From assembly GCA_025201345.1 (NCBI GenBank), contig JAIXMG010000002.1, positions 310,001-374,000 on the forward strand: a DNA stretch of 64,000 nucleotides, given 5' to 3'. Positions 45,654 to 57,367 of the stretch are shown piece after piece. Each line of letters opens with the position of its first letter. Within the stretch, counting starts at the first letter, position 1. The DNA comes from Thamnidium elegans. Lineage: Eukaryota > Mucoromycota > Mucoromycetes > Mucorales > Mucoraceae. The position numbers and the translations under genes were made by a program. The notes under the pieces were generated by a model. It was not told where the DNA came from, made no database searches, and saw only the letters and a list, made by a program, of their open reading frames with translations.

Positions 45654-46968
45654 ATGGTTGTTGAATCTATTCCCGTTGTTGACTTCTCTGACTTCAAGAC
45701 CAATCCTAAAAAGGTTGCTCAAGAAGTCTTTGAAGCTTGTAAAACCATCGGTTTCTTTTATATGATCAATCATGACTTACCTCAAGAGGAAGTTGATAGA
45801 GCATTTGAATTGGTACCGAAAAAGAAACCCTGTTTATTTATACGGTTTATATTTAAACAAGTTCCATTTTTAGAGTAAACAATACTTTGATTTACCTTCT
45901 GAAGAGAAACGCAAGCACTTGATCGATACTACTAATCATGGCTATTCCGACTTGTATAGTGAAACGTAACGTGGTATACATATATATATATTTATTATAT
46001 ACCCTTTTGACTAATCTAAAAATTATAGATTGGATCCTGAGAACCAAAGACAAGGTGACCATAAAGAGTAAGTAACACACGTATTATTATTTTTATATCG
46101 TACAATAAATTGACACCTGGGTTTTTTATAGGGGTTTTAACTTTAGAAACTTTGAAAATGGTAAACCATTTGCTCCTCTTCCAGAATTGTTCCAAGAGAA
46201 TGTAAAGTTCTTGACGCAGTTCTCCAAGGTAAAAAGTACTTGAATATAACGCTTGCATTGTGACTAATGCGGGAGTGAAAAAAATTATTATTATTAACAG
46301 GATTGTCACGCTACTGCAATGCAAGTATTAGAAGCATTTGCTCTTGCGTTAGAGGTAACGTAAAAAAAAAAAAAAAGCAGATATAGATGAATGACACACA
46401 TCAGGGAAACCTAAAAAAAAAAAAATCTCTCTCTCTAAAACCATATTAGATTCCCGAAGAAAAAGGTGGTAGATCATTCTTTGTTGATAAACATAAATAC
46501 GAAGGATCAGCCGAGATCCTTCGATTCCTCAAGTACCCTCGTGGAGGAGAAGCAACCTACAAGGAACCTGTTCGTGCAGGAGCACACTCAGATTACGGCT
46601 CAATTACTTTATTATTTCAAAAGGATGTACCAGGTCTTGAAGTGCAAGCCAGTCGTACGCAATGGATCTCCGCTCCTCTTATTCCCGGTGCCATTACTGT
46701 AAACGTTGGAGATCAAATGGAGCTTTGGACCAATGGTTTACTCAAGTCTACTAAACATCGCGTTACCTTCTTACCAGAACACAACCATTTGGACCGTTAT
46801 TCTATGCCTTTCTTTGTTCATCCTAATGATAGCGTACCTTTAGTTCCTGCTCCTTCAAAGTATGTTGATCAAACTATTAGTACTGTTGATGCTAATGGTC
46901 ATGTTTATACTGCCGGAGAACATTTACGTAGTCGCTTAGATGCTACTTATAACTATGGGGAAAAATAG
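45654..46968 (+). CDS. 2-oxoglutarate/Fe(II) oxygenase, isopenicillin N synthase-like
   Basis: Six exons: 45654-45812, 45874-45965, 46029-46067, 46132-46228, 46301-46354 and 46450-46968, 319 aa. The N-terminal DIOX-N part has IPVVDFSDF and CKTIGFFYMINHDLP. The iron site is HSD in AGAHSDYGSITLLFQ with the distal His in KSTKHRVTF. The co-substrate-binding RxS is in DRYSMPFF. The order and spacing fit the isopenicillin N synthase/gibberellin oxidase superfamily. Substrate is unknown: fungal members hydroxylate diverse small molecules and there is no biosynthetic cluster around it. The donor GTACCG of intron 1 is unusual, but the acceptor and phase give the expected SKQYFDLPSEEK. Confidence 0.9.
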
Positions 46969-47699
46969 TAGTTTATCCTCTCTCTTTTATTTATGTACAG
47001 TGTATCTACCGACAATTAGTCATTTTTGTGAGATATCTTTTTTCTTTCTTCCTTTTTTTTTCGAAAAAATAAATACTATATTGAAGAATTCATTTTTTAT
47101 TTTAATTTTTACAAGAATGGTACAGGTGATGTGCTTAACAACGCAAGATTAGTAATACATAGTGTCATGTGAACTTGATTTCTTGAAAGCTGGAAAATAT
47201 TATTTTACAGTTGTCAAGTGAAAAAAAAAAATAATAAATAATATTTTCACAATATAAAATACAACATTATATATAAAAAAAGACAAATAGATACAGCGCA
47301 AACCAACCACCATTTATAAAAAAAAAATGGCAGAGGTTCCCCCTCTATTTTTTTATATAAAAAAAGAGCAGAGTTCCCTCTCCCCCTTTTTTTATAAATA
47401 AAAAAAAGAGGCTAGAGTTTCCCCACCCAAAAAAAATATATATATATTATCACACTAGAAATTACAACATTATACAAATTATTGGTTTAGAGTGTCATGG
47501 AAAGCCATGATCGCTGTCAGGTGCGAAAGAAAACAACACCAGCAGCCTTAGTAGTGCCGTTTTTACAGGCCCCCTTTTTTCCTTTTTCACTAAGAAAAAA
47601 AGAGGTGATACTCCTTTTCTTTGTCTAATACTTGCAAATACTTCCATCTTAATAATAATTCAGCACCTAAACGATAAAATATATTGCATTTAACTTTTT

Positions 47700-49430
47700 T
47701 TCTTTTCAAAACAAATCAATTAGCTTACCTTCTAGTATCAAAAGAAGAGACGAAAACTACAAGTGTTTATCTCATGATTACGATATGGATTTCTGCAAAA
47801 TAGTACAACGAAAGGGATAACAAGCGTTATCGCTAGCACGTTTAAGTAGATTTTTCTATGAGGGTAATTGGAAGTGAAAATTCCAGCAGCAATGAAATTG
47901 CACTCACCCATAGGAAACCCAATTAATACGTCTTCAGTCATGCTATTTAGAGGATAGAAGAAAGGGATTGCTTCAGCTTTCCTCCATGGTCAGCATGCCA
48001 CCATAAAGTAACACACCTGATAAACCCATTATAACAAACCTGTACTTTGAAGACACAAAGTAGAACCTTTTTTTTTTCACGAACCAGAGTTAAGGATCAC
48101 CAATAATCTTGCAAGCTATGCGACATACGATGTCTAAAAGTTATGTAAATACTAGTTATTATGATTACATTAGCTGTCTGCCATATTGTTAAAACAGTAC
48201 GCGAAACTTAATTTTTACCTTTCCCGAAAAAAAAACGACACTCTGACAAGTTAACGAGACGAAGATGAACTCTGTCGTTAAAGGAAATAAAAAAAAAAAA
48301 AACTGTAATAACTATCAACCTGTAGTTTTTTAAAATCACAAACCCATTACAAATCTTCATCTTATGATCACTATATTAATCCATGAGAACTAGTTCTAGT
48401 ATGAGGATAGAAGGAGGTATGATTTCTAGCCGTAAAAGTCCTTTACAGTCTCTCATAGTAGCTATACTAACACATCGAAGTACCATTAGGGATAGAAGAA
48501 AGTATTATTTCCAGCCGCGACAGTATCCCTAGTTAAGAAGTCCTAGTAACATGGTAATTATTTGGCAAATCATTATAACCAATTTGTAGCTTTGAAAGAC
48601 ACCAAGCAGAGTGCGGTTTTTGTTTTTAGTGACCCCAAGAGTTAATAAGTGGCAATATATTCTATACTTCGTATAAAAGACTTGCTTCGAAAGACCATCA
48701 CCACCAGCATAAAAATAAAGAGAGCATGACAAGCTATATAAATATAGAAATTAATGGAATCAGCTCCTGGTATTCCCTTTTATCCTTTAATTCATGCTTA
48801 CCTTCTAGTACCAAAAAAATACATCCAAAAGAGCTATCCATCAAATATAATATTCTTATACTGATCACTTCATGCTTTGGACAACTGTTTGTCAGTATAC
48901 CGCACCCAAATATAACCACCAAGTATTCATAAAATAATAATAATACCTCTTTGACAGATTAACCAGATGGAGTCGAACTACCACGTTGCCAAAGGAGAAA
49001 AAAAAAGCCGGACCAACCTGAGGTTTTTCAAATGACAAACTTATTATAAAATGGCTTATCATGGTTAACATGTGAAGCCGGACAATAAGGTAAGGTAAAA
49101 GGGTCGTTTGAATTAGTGCCACTATAGGTGTAATAGTTAGAAGTGAAAATTCTAACAGTGAGCAATAGGCTACACATATAGTCACCAACTAATACGTCTT
49201 GAACCGTCCCTTTAAAGCGGGATTAGGAAGTAACTATGTTACTTCCGGCGCCACGTTTCGCAATCGCCGCCCTTGACACATCTTCATAAGATAACCATTT
49301 GGTAAGCCATAATTACAACAAGTACATGTACTTTTGAGAAACGCCAAGTGGAAAATGGGATTATTTTTTTCTGTACCCGGAGCTACCAGTATTCTTGAGG
49401 AACAATCACCACCATGCAAAGTATATAGCA
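47700..49430 (-). repeat. Three diverged tandem copies of a decayed gene
   Basis: Copy A (about 47700-48360), partial copy B (about 48480-48740) and copy C (about 48780-49430) share ordered anchors: GCTTACCTTCTAGTA at 47723 and 48798, GAAGTGAAAATTC at 47871 and 49140, AATACGTCTT at 47925 and 49191, and a block ending in ACTTTGAAGACAC, CTTTGAAAGACACC and CTTTTGAGAAACGCC. On the minus strand the blocks read as hydrophobic frames (IFTSNY, GVFQSYKLVIMICQ) interrupted by stops, and the TACTAGAAGGTAAGC anchor looks like a splice donor. The source was probably a multi-exon membrane-protein gene. Confidence 0.65.
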
Positions 49431-50685
49431 GTAGGAAGAAGCATCTAAAAAAGCTATTGTAATTATTAGTTCAGGAAACGAAAGAGCTTTTTTTTAGCTC
49501 ATTGTACTCATGGTTTGGTTTTTTTTTTTTTCATTACAGAAAAAAAAAAAAAAAACCTTCAGATGCTTAATCTTTCAAAATGATCAAAATTAAAGTTAAT
49601 AAAAATGAGGAAACAAGAAGTGAAGAAACCCAAAACAGAGTTTGGTTGAGTGCTTTTATATAGTGTTTATGTATACTTACATTTGTACCTGACAGCCTAA
49701 AGCTGCATATAAAAAGACGATCGTCGTTTGTGCCCAATAAGAAATAATAGTAACACAATAAACTATTTACAATACCCCGCCACCCAACTGAATTTTTAGT
49801 TTCAAAATATCGTCTTGAACAATATTAGGTAGTATTAACTAGTCGAGTTTAAGAGAAAACAGCAATGTATATTGTACATGTAGTAGAGATTAGAGGACAT
49901 GAGGTTAAAATATTGTTAGTTTACACTATTTGAGAAAAAAAGAGTGACGTAGCCTTTTTTTTCGCGCGTACAAAAAAATGCTCTGCCTAAATTTTAATTA
50001 CATAATAGTATGTGTAATATCGCAACTTTTTATTCCAAAGTGAAGGATGAAATAATACAACGACAGTTAATAAAAAGGGGATAAAGAGAGAGAAGTGATT
50101 TAAGGTTTACAAGTTATTGCACCGGCAATTCGGTACTATGACAACTAGTTTGATCTGCGTTTCCGCTATTATAACTCATATTCGACTGTAAAGAGCAGAT
50201 TGAAGGTCAACTATCCTCACTAATGGTAATATATGTGTATGTTATGTTATTGAACTGTTATGTTTTCACACCAGAGTTTTTGTTTCAATTGTGAACCCTA
50301 TTAGTCATATAAACAGAAGAGAATATCGTTTTATTTTGTTTTATAAGAAAAAAATAACAGGAAATGTACAGTCTAAATTTGGGTACTTAGACATGAAAAT
50401 AAAAAATATGAAATATGATTTCCCCGCCCTCCCTTCCCTTCTGACCTCGCTATTAGAGATCAATTATATATACCTGTATATAAAAAAAAAATTATAACTT
50501 TTTTCGCTGACTTTAAATAAAAAGAAGATAAAGCACCTCTCTCACATTTTGTTTTGTTATTAAAAATGATTACATTCAATTCCAGACACTAACATCATCA
50601 TTTTTATTTTTTTATTTATAAGTATATGAATTTTTTTTTGTCTTTCGGCTTTTTTTCATTATGATTTCAAAGCCCTGTAATCCTT

Positions 50686-51113
50686 CATAAATCCTGTTGA
50701 CATTGGCTGTTATTGCAACTGTTCATTAGTACCGTATGCCTTTGTTCCCATAGCTTAGGCGTTTGAACTACAGTTCTTTAACTCCAACCTGGTTGATGGT
50801 AATAATTTGTCCTAAGCATCTTTCGTTACCTTTCCTTATGGGTGGAGATGTTACCAGTTGGCGGTTACCTTTGTAAAACTGGAAAATTATGTGCAGATGC
50901 TGTGTGTGCTCTTGTTTTAATTTACCATAAATCCTGCTGACATTGGCTGTTATTGCAACTGTTCATTAGTACCGCATGTCTTTGTTCCCATAGCTTAGGC
51001 GTTTGAACTATAGTTTTTTAACTCCAACCTGGTCGGTAATAGTGATTTGTCCTAAACATCTTTCGTTACCTTTCCTTATGGGCGGAGTTGCTACTAGCTG
51101 GCGGTTTCTTTAA
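50686..51113. repeat. Two direct repeats with 240-bp period
   Basis: Copy 1 is at 50686-50873 and copy 2 at 50926-51113, both beginning CATAAATCCTG and running through TGTTATTGCAACTG and CCCATAGCTTAGGCG to a TGGCGGTT end. They agree at roughly nine of ten positions with few indels. No protein frame spans them, and higher GC than the flanks suggests a functional or transposed unit. Confidence 0.85.
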
Positions 51114-51741
51114 TTGTAGAGTTAAGCTTGGTCAATCACGTTCTGCAATCATACACGGAAATCACACGCCGATGAGACAATATACTAACATATGGGAAGT
51201 ATTATTTGTATCTTTTCATGAATATTTAGATTTCTAACTTTTTCAATTTTCTGTCTAATACAGGTGTTCGTTTACTCAATGGACCCGTTCTACGGGGAAT
51301 CATTTCATGCCCACTAGTTCACTTACTACCGGGAGTCTTGATCAGGGCTAGTTTGCTGCTGCTGTCGATATAACACTGTTTGAAAAATAACGAAAATATT
51401 CAAGTACATACACTCTGAGCAACAGTTTTTAGTTTATTTAATCATTCCATTGCCTCCAATTTTTTATTTTAATAAAAAAAACTGCTTGCGCAACGTATAC
51501 TATATAGCATAAGTAATGTACTGAAATGATTTAATTGATTGTAAATGCTGAAGTGCCTATTACGCTAATTGTTAGGAGCATTTTACTTGTTTGTTCTATG
51601 GCTGATTCCGTTGATTATTAGGCCATATAGTCTTTTTTCATTATTTGCATATTTAACTATTTTTTGAATCTTTTGCGTACTCTAAATAATATGTAAAAAT
51701 CACTGGATAAGTGTACTAGTTATTACATTTATCCATTCATT

Positions 51742-54131
51742 TTATTCGGGTTTTTTGTAATGAATATGACTAAAAGTTTTTGAATGGATGTTGAACCAGC
51801 CATCATTTCTTCTAACCCAACCAAATTCGTCTGCATCTTCTTCTTCTTCAAATCTATCGCTCTCTGCTGCTGATCTAGCATCTTCCTCAGGTTCACTATA
51901 ATATGCTTCTCTTCCAAACAAATTGAAAGGCAGTTGCGACTTGGCTTGTTGCTGACAGGGTGGGGAGTGCCAAATCGGTCTCATCCATTCTGATCTTTCA
52001 TGGCCTTCAATTAATGGTCTTGCTCTATTGAACGTAAAACCCATGGAGCCCCTTCTGTTTTCCAGTTGTGCAATGGCGAACTTTATGTCAATAGCACATT
52101 TTTCTAATTTTGACTACAAAAAATAAAGGGTAAGACAACTTATCATTCTTCTTTTTATTAGTTTTTCTTATATATTGCTTACCACAAATAATAGCATAGA
52201 GCTGAAAGTGTCCAGAAAATCGCTCATTGTTGCGATACTTGTAGGGAACTTCAGCTTTCCCTGTGGTATAGCCACGTACAAACCATTAAAAGCCAAGTGA
52301 ACAGATGCTATTTCACCTTGGAGACCGCAAATTTGCACAAACCACGCAGACAACGACTTCGCAATATTATCTTCCATCACGATATTTAGAAGGCCATCTA
52401 ATACATCTTTTGATTCTCTAATAACTTTTCCGAGGTCATGCAAAAGTTTATCATCATCATTCGTCTTGGCAGCTTCACCAGCACCGACATTGTATTCATC
52501 TTCTTCTGTGTCGTAAATGAATCTTAAATCAATTTTAAACCCCTTAACCGATTTGCTTGATTCATATTGCTCTTCCTTGTTTACGGTGCTGACGCTATTT
52601 ATACTCTCTCCACTACATATAAACGATGTCAATATGCTTATAATAGCGTTTTATTAAGCTTCAGATGAAAACCTTTTCAATCTAATTGTCGAACCGTTTA
52701 TTGCCAAGATTGAATCAAACAAAGGAATCCAAACTTTTCCTAAATAATCGTATTCAGTAAAACGACTAGTGTATTTCTTCTCTAATAGTTTTGGGTTGTT
52801 TTCCATTATATTCAAGCTAGTAAAAAAAAAGTGAAAGTATTAGACACATGTGCGTAAACTCACTGTTTGTTATAGACTTTACCAAACTTGTAAGACACGT
52901 AAGTATTTTAAAAAAGGTTTGTACCCTGGTGTTTCCTCTAACTCGGTGATATATTTTTTTCCAAGTTCGAATCCATTATCTCGTTGTGATAGCTGTATTA
53001 CAGTGAAAAGAAATGGTTTAGTAAGTTTTCTTTTTAATAAAAAACTATTATCAATTTACCGATGTGATGATTTTCCAGGTCGTAGCTACCATTTGAGGAA
53101 CATGACATTTTTTGTTACTGGCGTATTTGGCCATGAGCGTACTCCTTATCTCTTGCCATTCCTGTTGCTCAAAATTACAGGCTTGCCCTTTATCTGTCAA
53201 GTCTATCAAATCTAAAGTAGACGATAGCCCCGTGCTAAATAATTGTTTAGCTGATAGTATGAAATTGGTTCAAATATCAGTTTATAATGCCTACCTCATG
53301 TTTTTTCTTTCAAAGCTATTTAAACTATTTTCTTTTTTGAATAGTTCCTATTTCAATAAAGCATCATGCTTGATAGCTGTTCCTACAGAGATTTTCTTAC
53401 GTCTATTGTCGCTATCAACTTTAGCATAAAAACAATCACGCTCTCTCTAAAAAATAGAACATCGGTTAGCTCAATAAGGAAAATACAACTGAAAGTGACG
53501 TACTACCTTTCCAAGAAGATTGGTTTCCGTATCTGGTATATTAGGGTCTTCGTTACAGTGCAACAATGGTTCATGTTCGTATTCAACTGCTTCTTGTTGG
53601 CTTTTAATTGGATCAGTTTCTCTCTCGCTGTTAACTGAGTCTGTTTCATAACGTTCAGTTGAAATTCCTTTATCAAGTGTGTTTGCGTATTCTCTACCGC
53701 CAATGGTTGCTAATCGAACTCCATTATTGTAGCCCTCTTGACGCGCTTGAGTATCTAAAGCCTGTCTTTCCAATTCGTGTAATTTGCTTGCAAATCTTTT
53801 TTTTGAAATGCTGTTTATTTTTTTTTTGGTTGAGAAAATTTAGAAGATCGGTACAGTAAGAGAGAAGAGCTAAATGCTTGCGCCTTTTCCTGCAAATTGT
53901 TTCTAAAGAGTTGTATATCTGTGAAAATGCTTTATCTGCGTCAACTATATCACTTTCATTTTTCTCTACGTAAGAACTGACTAGCTGATTTATGTCACTC
54001 CATTTTACAGCTGGTAATGAGGAGAAAATCGGATTGATTTTCAAAATGTCGCAAGTATTTCTGTCAAAAGTGAAATTAGATTTAAGACCGTGTAAAATTG
54101 GCTTTTTGCTCATTTTGAGAAATTGGTTCAA
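51742..54131 (-). CDS. Seven-exon gene of unknown family with one frameshift
   Basis: Exons: 54131 (or 54113)-53507, 53446-53401, 53250-53060, 52992-52883, 52816-52673, 52612-52183 and 52113-51742. Every junction is in phase and most borders are canonical (GTAAGA, GTAAAT, GTAAAG, GTAAGC); intron 5 has a weak GTTTTC donor. The only break is in exon 1, where the reading frame shifts in a run of ten A (sense) near 53816-53826. Without one A the frame continues into ISKKRFASKLHELERQALDT. About 632 aa would result. Helical, charged N-terminal half, a middle with IRSTLMAKYASNKKCHVPQM, and an acidic end EEEEDADEFGWVRRNDGWF. I do not recognise the family. Either an assembly error or a young pseudogene. 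Confidence 0.6.
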
Positions 54132-54283
54132 TTTTGAAAGCGAAGAGAGAAAAGTACGTGTTCCAGTACGTTCTTTTTTTTTTTCTCAATTTTTTTTTTC
54201 ATGTGATCAATTAATTAGTTACTTCCATAAATGTTCATGTAAACAAAAGACTTTTTTTTTTTCATAGAATAAAAAGATACATT

Positions 54284-54785
54284 AATTTATGGCTAGGGAA
54301 AACTGGTATGATTAAATGGGTATAGATACAGATTATATTTCTCGTATATTCTCCTTTTCAAAAAAGCGAAAAGTATTACTTGGGATATAGATAATATTTG
54401 TGTGAGAAAAAAAATGTCTAATAAAAAGCATGCTTTCCTCTAGGTCGTTTTTGTTTATACATAAATGATTGGAAATCGATAACCGAAAGTGTAGATATGA
54501 AGTAAACAAATCTGCATAATTTTTTTTTATTTAACTGCCAACACCTTCACCTGTTCCTTTTTATATATACTTACTCTAGTAGTATCACCTCTTCTTATAT
54601 CCAAATAATGCTATTGAAGGATGTACCAAGAAATAAAAGTAAGCGGATAAAGCTGAAGAAAGCAAAAAAAAAAAAAAAGGAAAAGTATGCCTAATTTGTA
54701 CCACTTTCCCTTTTTTTGCATGGTTTGTTTACTTTGCGCAAATTAAAAGATAATCAAGTTTCTTAAATACAATTTCCATGGAAAC
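54284..54785 (+). repeat. 0.5-kb direct repeat, copy 1
   Basis: Starts ATTTATGGCTAGGGAAAA and ends AATTTCCATGGAAAC. Shared ordered blocks with copy 2 include ATAGATACAGATTATATTT, GCATGCTTTCCT, TACTTACTCTAGTAGTATCAC and GTTTACTTTGCGCAA. It lies upstream of the start of the seven-exon gene. Confidence 0.85.
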
Positions 54786-56004
54786 ATATGATTGTCTACC
54801 ACTACTAGATGGAAACCATCTCCGTTGTTTATATGACTGGGTGGGCTGAAATTAAACAAGGGTTAGTCGTTGTTGATTATTACCTTTTATGTCTAGTTAA
54901 CTCCATCTCCATTTAGGACAACTTGTTTAAAGCTGTATAAAACTCATAAAACTATTTTATTAATAGTTGCTGTTTCGAAATAAAATATAATAATATAAGA
55001 TCATTGTTAAAAGAGTAATAAAGTATAATATAATAGTTATGAAAGAAAGGTTTAAATAGCCAAAAAAAAAAATATATACAAAACACATGATTTATTAGTA
55101 AACTTATTCTTGCATCTGAAAAAAAAAACATTAGCATACCATTTACTCGTGTAATCTAAATAAATATCTACAAGTACGTTACAAGTTAATGTTATCCACA
55201 AAAAAAAAAAATACATAATTATACAAAAAAAAAAGTCCAAAATACTGTTCATAGCGCCAATACATCATGAGTTTATAATTTATTTATTTTTAAAAAAAAA
55301 AAAAAAGAAATAGAAAAGTGTTTTTTATTGGAAAGAGTCAAGTCGCATATAATAAACTATCGCAAATAGAATGTAGTAAATTCCTCAAAATCAACTATGA
55401 ACTACCGAGGTAGAACAAAAGAGATTTCAGAGAGACACTTTACAGAGTCTAATAAAGCTTTCATTATGCTCTTTAATATAATACCAAGTATTATATTCTT
55501 CATGCACGGTTGTTAATCAAGAATAATATAAAATATTGCTTATAATATTACACACAGTTTTTATATAACCAGTTCATGCTCTGAAAACGAAACTAGTATG
55601 CTGCTCCCAAAGAGGACAAATCTCTTCCTCACAAACTATCGGAACAAAGGAGGTAAAACAACTTCTACTCACCTACTCAACTTTGCAAGCAAAGTCAAAT
55701 AGACGATTACACGAATGCAATGTTCCTCAACTAGAGACGTCTCTCCTGTAAAAAAGAAAAAGAAAAAAAGAAGGTTTTTTATTGAAGCGTCATCAAAGCA
55801 TATGACTACCGTAGTAAGAACATGATTGACAGTGGGAGAATAATTAAGCGTACAGAGAAAAAAAACCTGGTACACTTGCAGCGCATCTTTCCTCTTACAG
55901 AAACAAGCCGGAACGGCAAACAAATAGTAGTATAATGATTAAATAGATCCATTTAATCAATTTCAACTTAGTTATTCCATTCTAACGTCCCTTTTTTTTT
56001 CTTT

Positions 56005-56412
56005 ATGTTCCTTCGAATCAATAAAGTTCTTCTTAGAGCAACTGTTATTCATAATAAAGATACATGGAAAGTAATACGCTGCACTTTTATTTTTTACACT
56101 AAACTTATAGTTTGTAGGTTCTGGCTCCTCTAGCTCAGGTTCTTCCGACTCTGATCCTAAAGTAAAAAGAAGAAGAAGGTTGACTTACTTTGGGGGAGAC
56201 GGTATCAAACAGTGGAAACCTCCTACCGCGGTAAAAATATTTACTGTATTGCTTTAGAAAACCAATCTTATATATGTATTTCTACATAGTTAATAATAGA
56301 AAAAATTGATGTTACCTCTGTCTTGAAAAGATACAAGGAAAAGAATATCAAAATGGCTGAGAAACTTTGTTGCATTTGTGACATATATACATATAAAATA
56401 CATACAAATTAA
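56005..56412 (+). CDS. Possible three-exon mini-gene, unknown protein
   Basis: Exons 56005-56070, 56111-56230 and 56290-56412 are all joined in phase 0 with GTAATA/TAG and GTAAAA/TAG borders, giving 102 aa. It begins MFLRINKVLLRATV. Exon 2 is Ser-rich then strongly basic (DPKVKRRRRLTYFGGDGIKQ). Exon 3 ends in a Cys cluster (KLCCICDIYT). Coherence over two introns argues for a real or recently lost gene. It could also be the C-terminal part of a larger decayed gene. I recognise no family. Confidence 0.4.
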
Positions 56413-56501
56413 AGAAATAACTGATACTAGTTACATTAAAAGCTTAATAAAATGACATCTGTAATGTCATATTATTAATAATATAAACTAAAAAAATATA
56501 T

Positions 56502-56975
56502 CAATTTATGGCTAGGGAAAATTCGTATTATTAAATCGGTATAGATACAGATTATATTTATCGTATACTCTCCTTTACAAAAAAGCGAAAAATATTACTT
56601 GAGATGTAGATAACACTTGTGTGAGAAAAAAAAAGCATGCTTTCCTGGAAGTCGTTTTTGTTTATACACAACTAATTGGAAATCCGTAGCCAGAAGTATC
56701 CGATGTACTTGAATAGATATGAAATATTATTTTTTATAAACTGCCAAAACTTGCACTTGTTCCTTTTTATATATACTTACTCTAGTAGTATCACTTCTTC
56801 TTATACCCAAATATAAAACCTATTAATGTTATTGATGTAGGCGGTTAAAGCTGAAGGGAGCAAAAAAAAAAAAAAAAAAAAAAAAGGAAAAGTATACTAC
56901 TTTCCCCTTTTTTTTTTTGCATGATCTGTTTACTTTGCGCAAGTTAAGTTTCTTAAATGCAATTTCCATGGAAAC
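56502..56975 (+). repeat. 0.5-kb direct repeat, copy 2
   Basis: Second copy of the 54284-54785 repeat, same orientation, clearly diverged and with small deletions. The A run before GGAAAAGTAT is longer here. Copies are about 1.7 kb apart and have no TG...CA ends, so LTRs are unlikely. Confidence 0.85.
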
Positions 56976-57367
56976 GTAATTTATTTACATTTTGCTGCTG
57001 TAAAAATCATATTTTAAAAAATGAGGACATGTAGCAAATATTTTGTTTCTTCTTCAACAATTTATTAACCGTTTTAAAATCGACATACAAAGCCACTGAA
57101 CAATGGAGCTCGACTATTCATTTATTTCTTATTTAACCAATAAAGTTTAAAGTATTTCCTTTTTAAATGCATTACTTTTAAAATCATTGTTGAGTTGTTC
57201 TCATTTACTGGATATACAATTTCCTTGACAACTAAAATTATCCAGTACCCTTAATGGCTTACAAACCATTTTGTTTTATTGTATGCAGGGTAAAAGAAGA
57301 TGTATTTCATTAAAAAAGAAAGGAGGAGGTGTGGGGGGATATTTTATTATTACATTCTAATTTTTTT

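Larger units (their letters stand above)
46969..51741. other. 4.8-kb accessory region without intact gene
   Basis: The left part is AT-rich with T/A runs (for example a threefold ccccctnnttttttta motif near 47339-47430). The centre carries three decayed tandem copies (listed separately). The right part, 49.5-51.7 kb, contains a 240-bp-period repeat (listed separately) and otherwise no recognised coding sequence. Confidence 0.5.
54132..57367. other. 3.2-kb accessory region between two minus-strand genes
   Basis: Contains two long direct repeats (54284-54785 and 56502-56975) and a possible mini-gene (56005-56412), listed separately. The remaining sequence (54786-56004) is AT-rich; a minus frame at 55669-55923 is low-complexity and not accepted. 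Confidence 0.5.

Noticed and set aside
48529..49758. Several minus-strand frames of 60-98 codons
   Set aside because: They are pieces of the decayed tandem copies or AT-rich chance frames, each interrupted by stops.
55669..55923. 84-codon minus-strand frame
   Set aside because: Contains a long Phe run from a homopolymer and shows no coherent exon structure.
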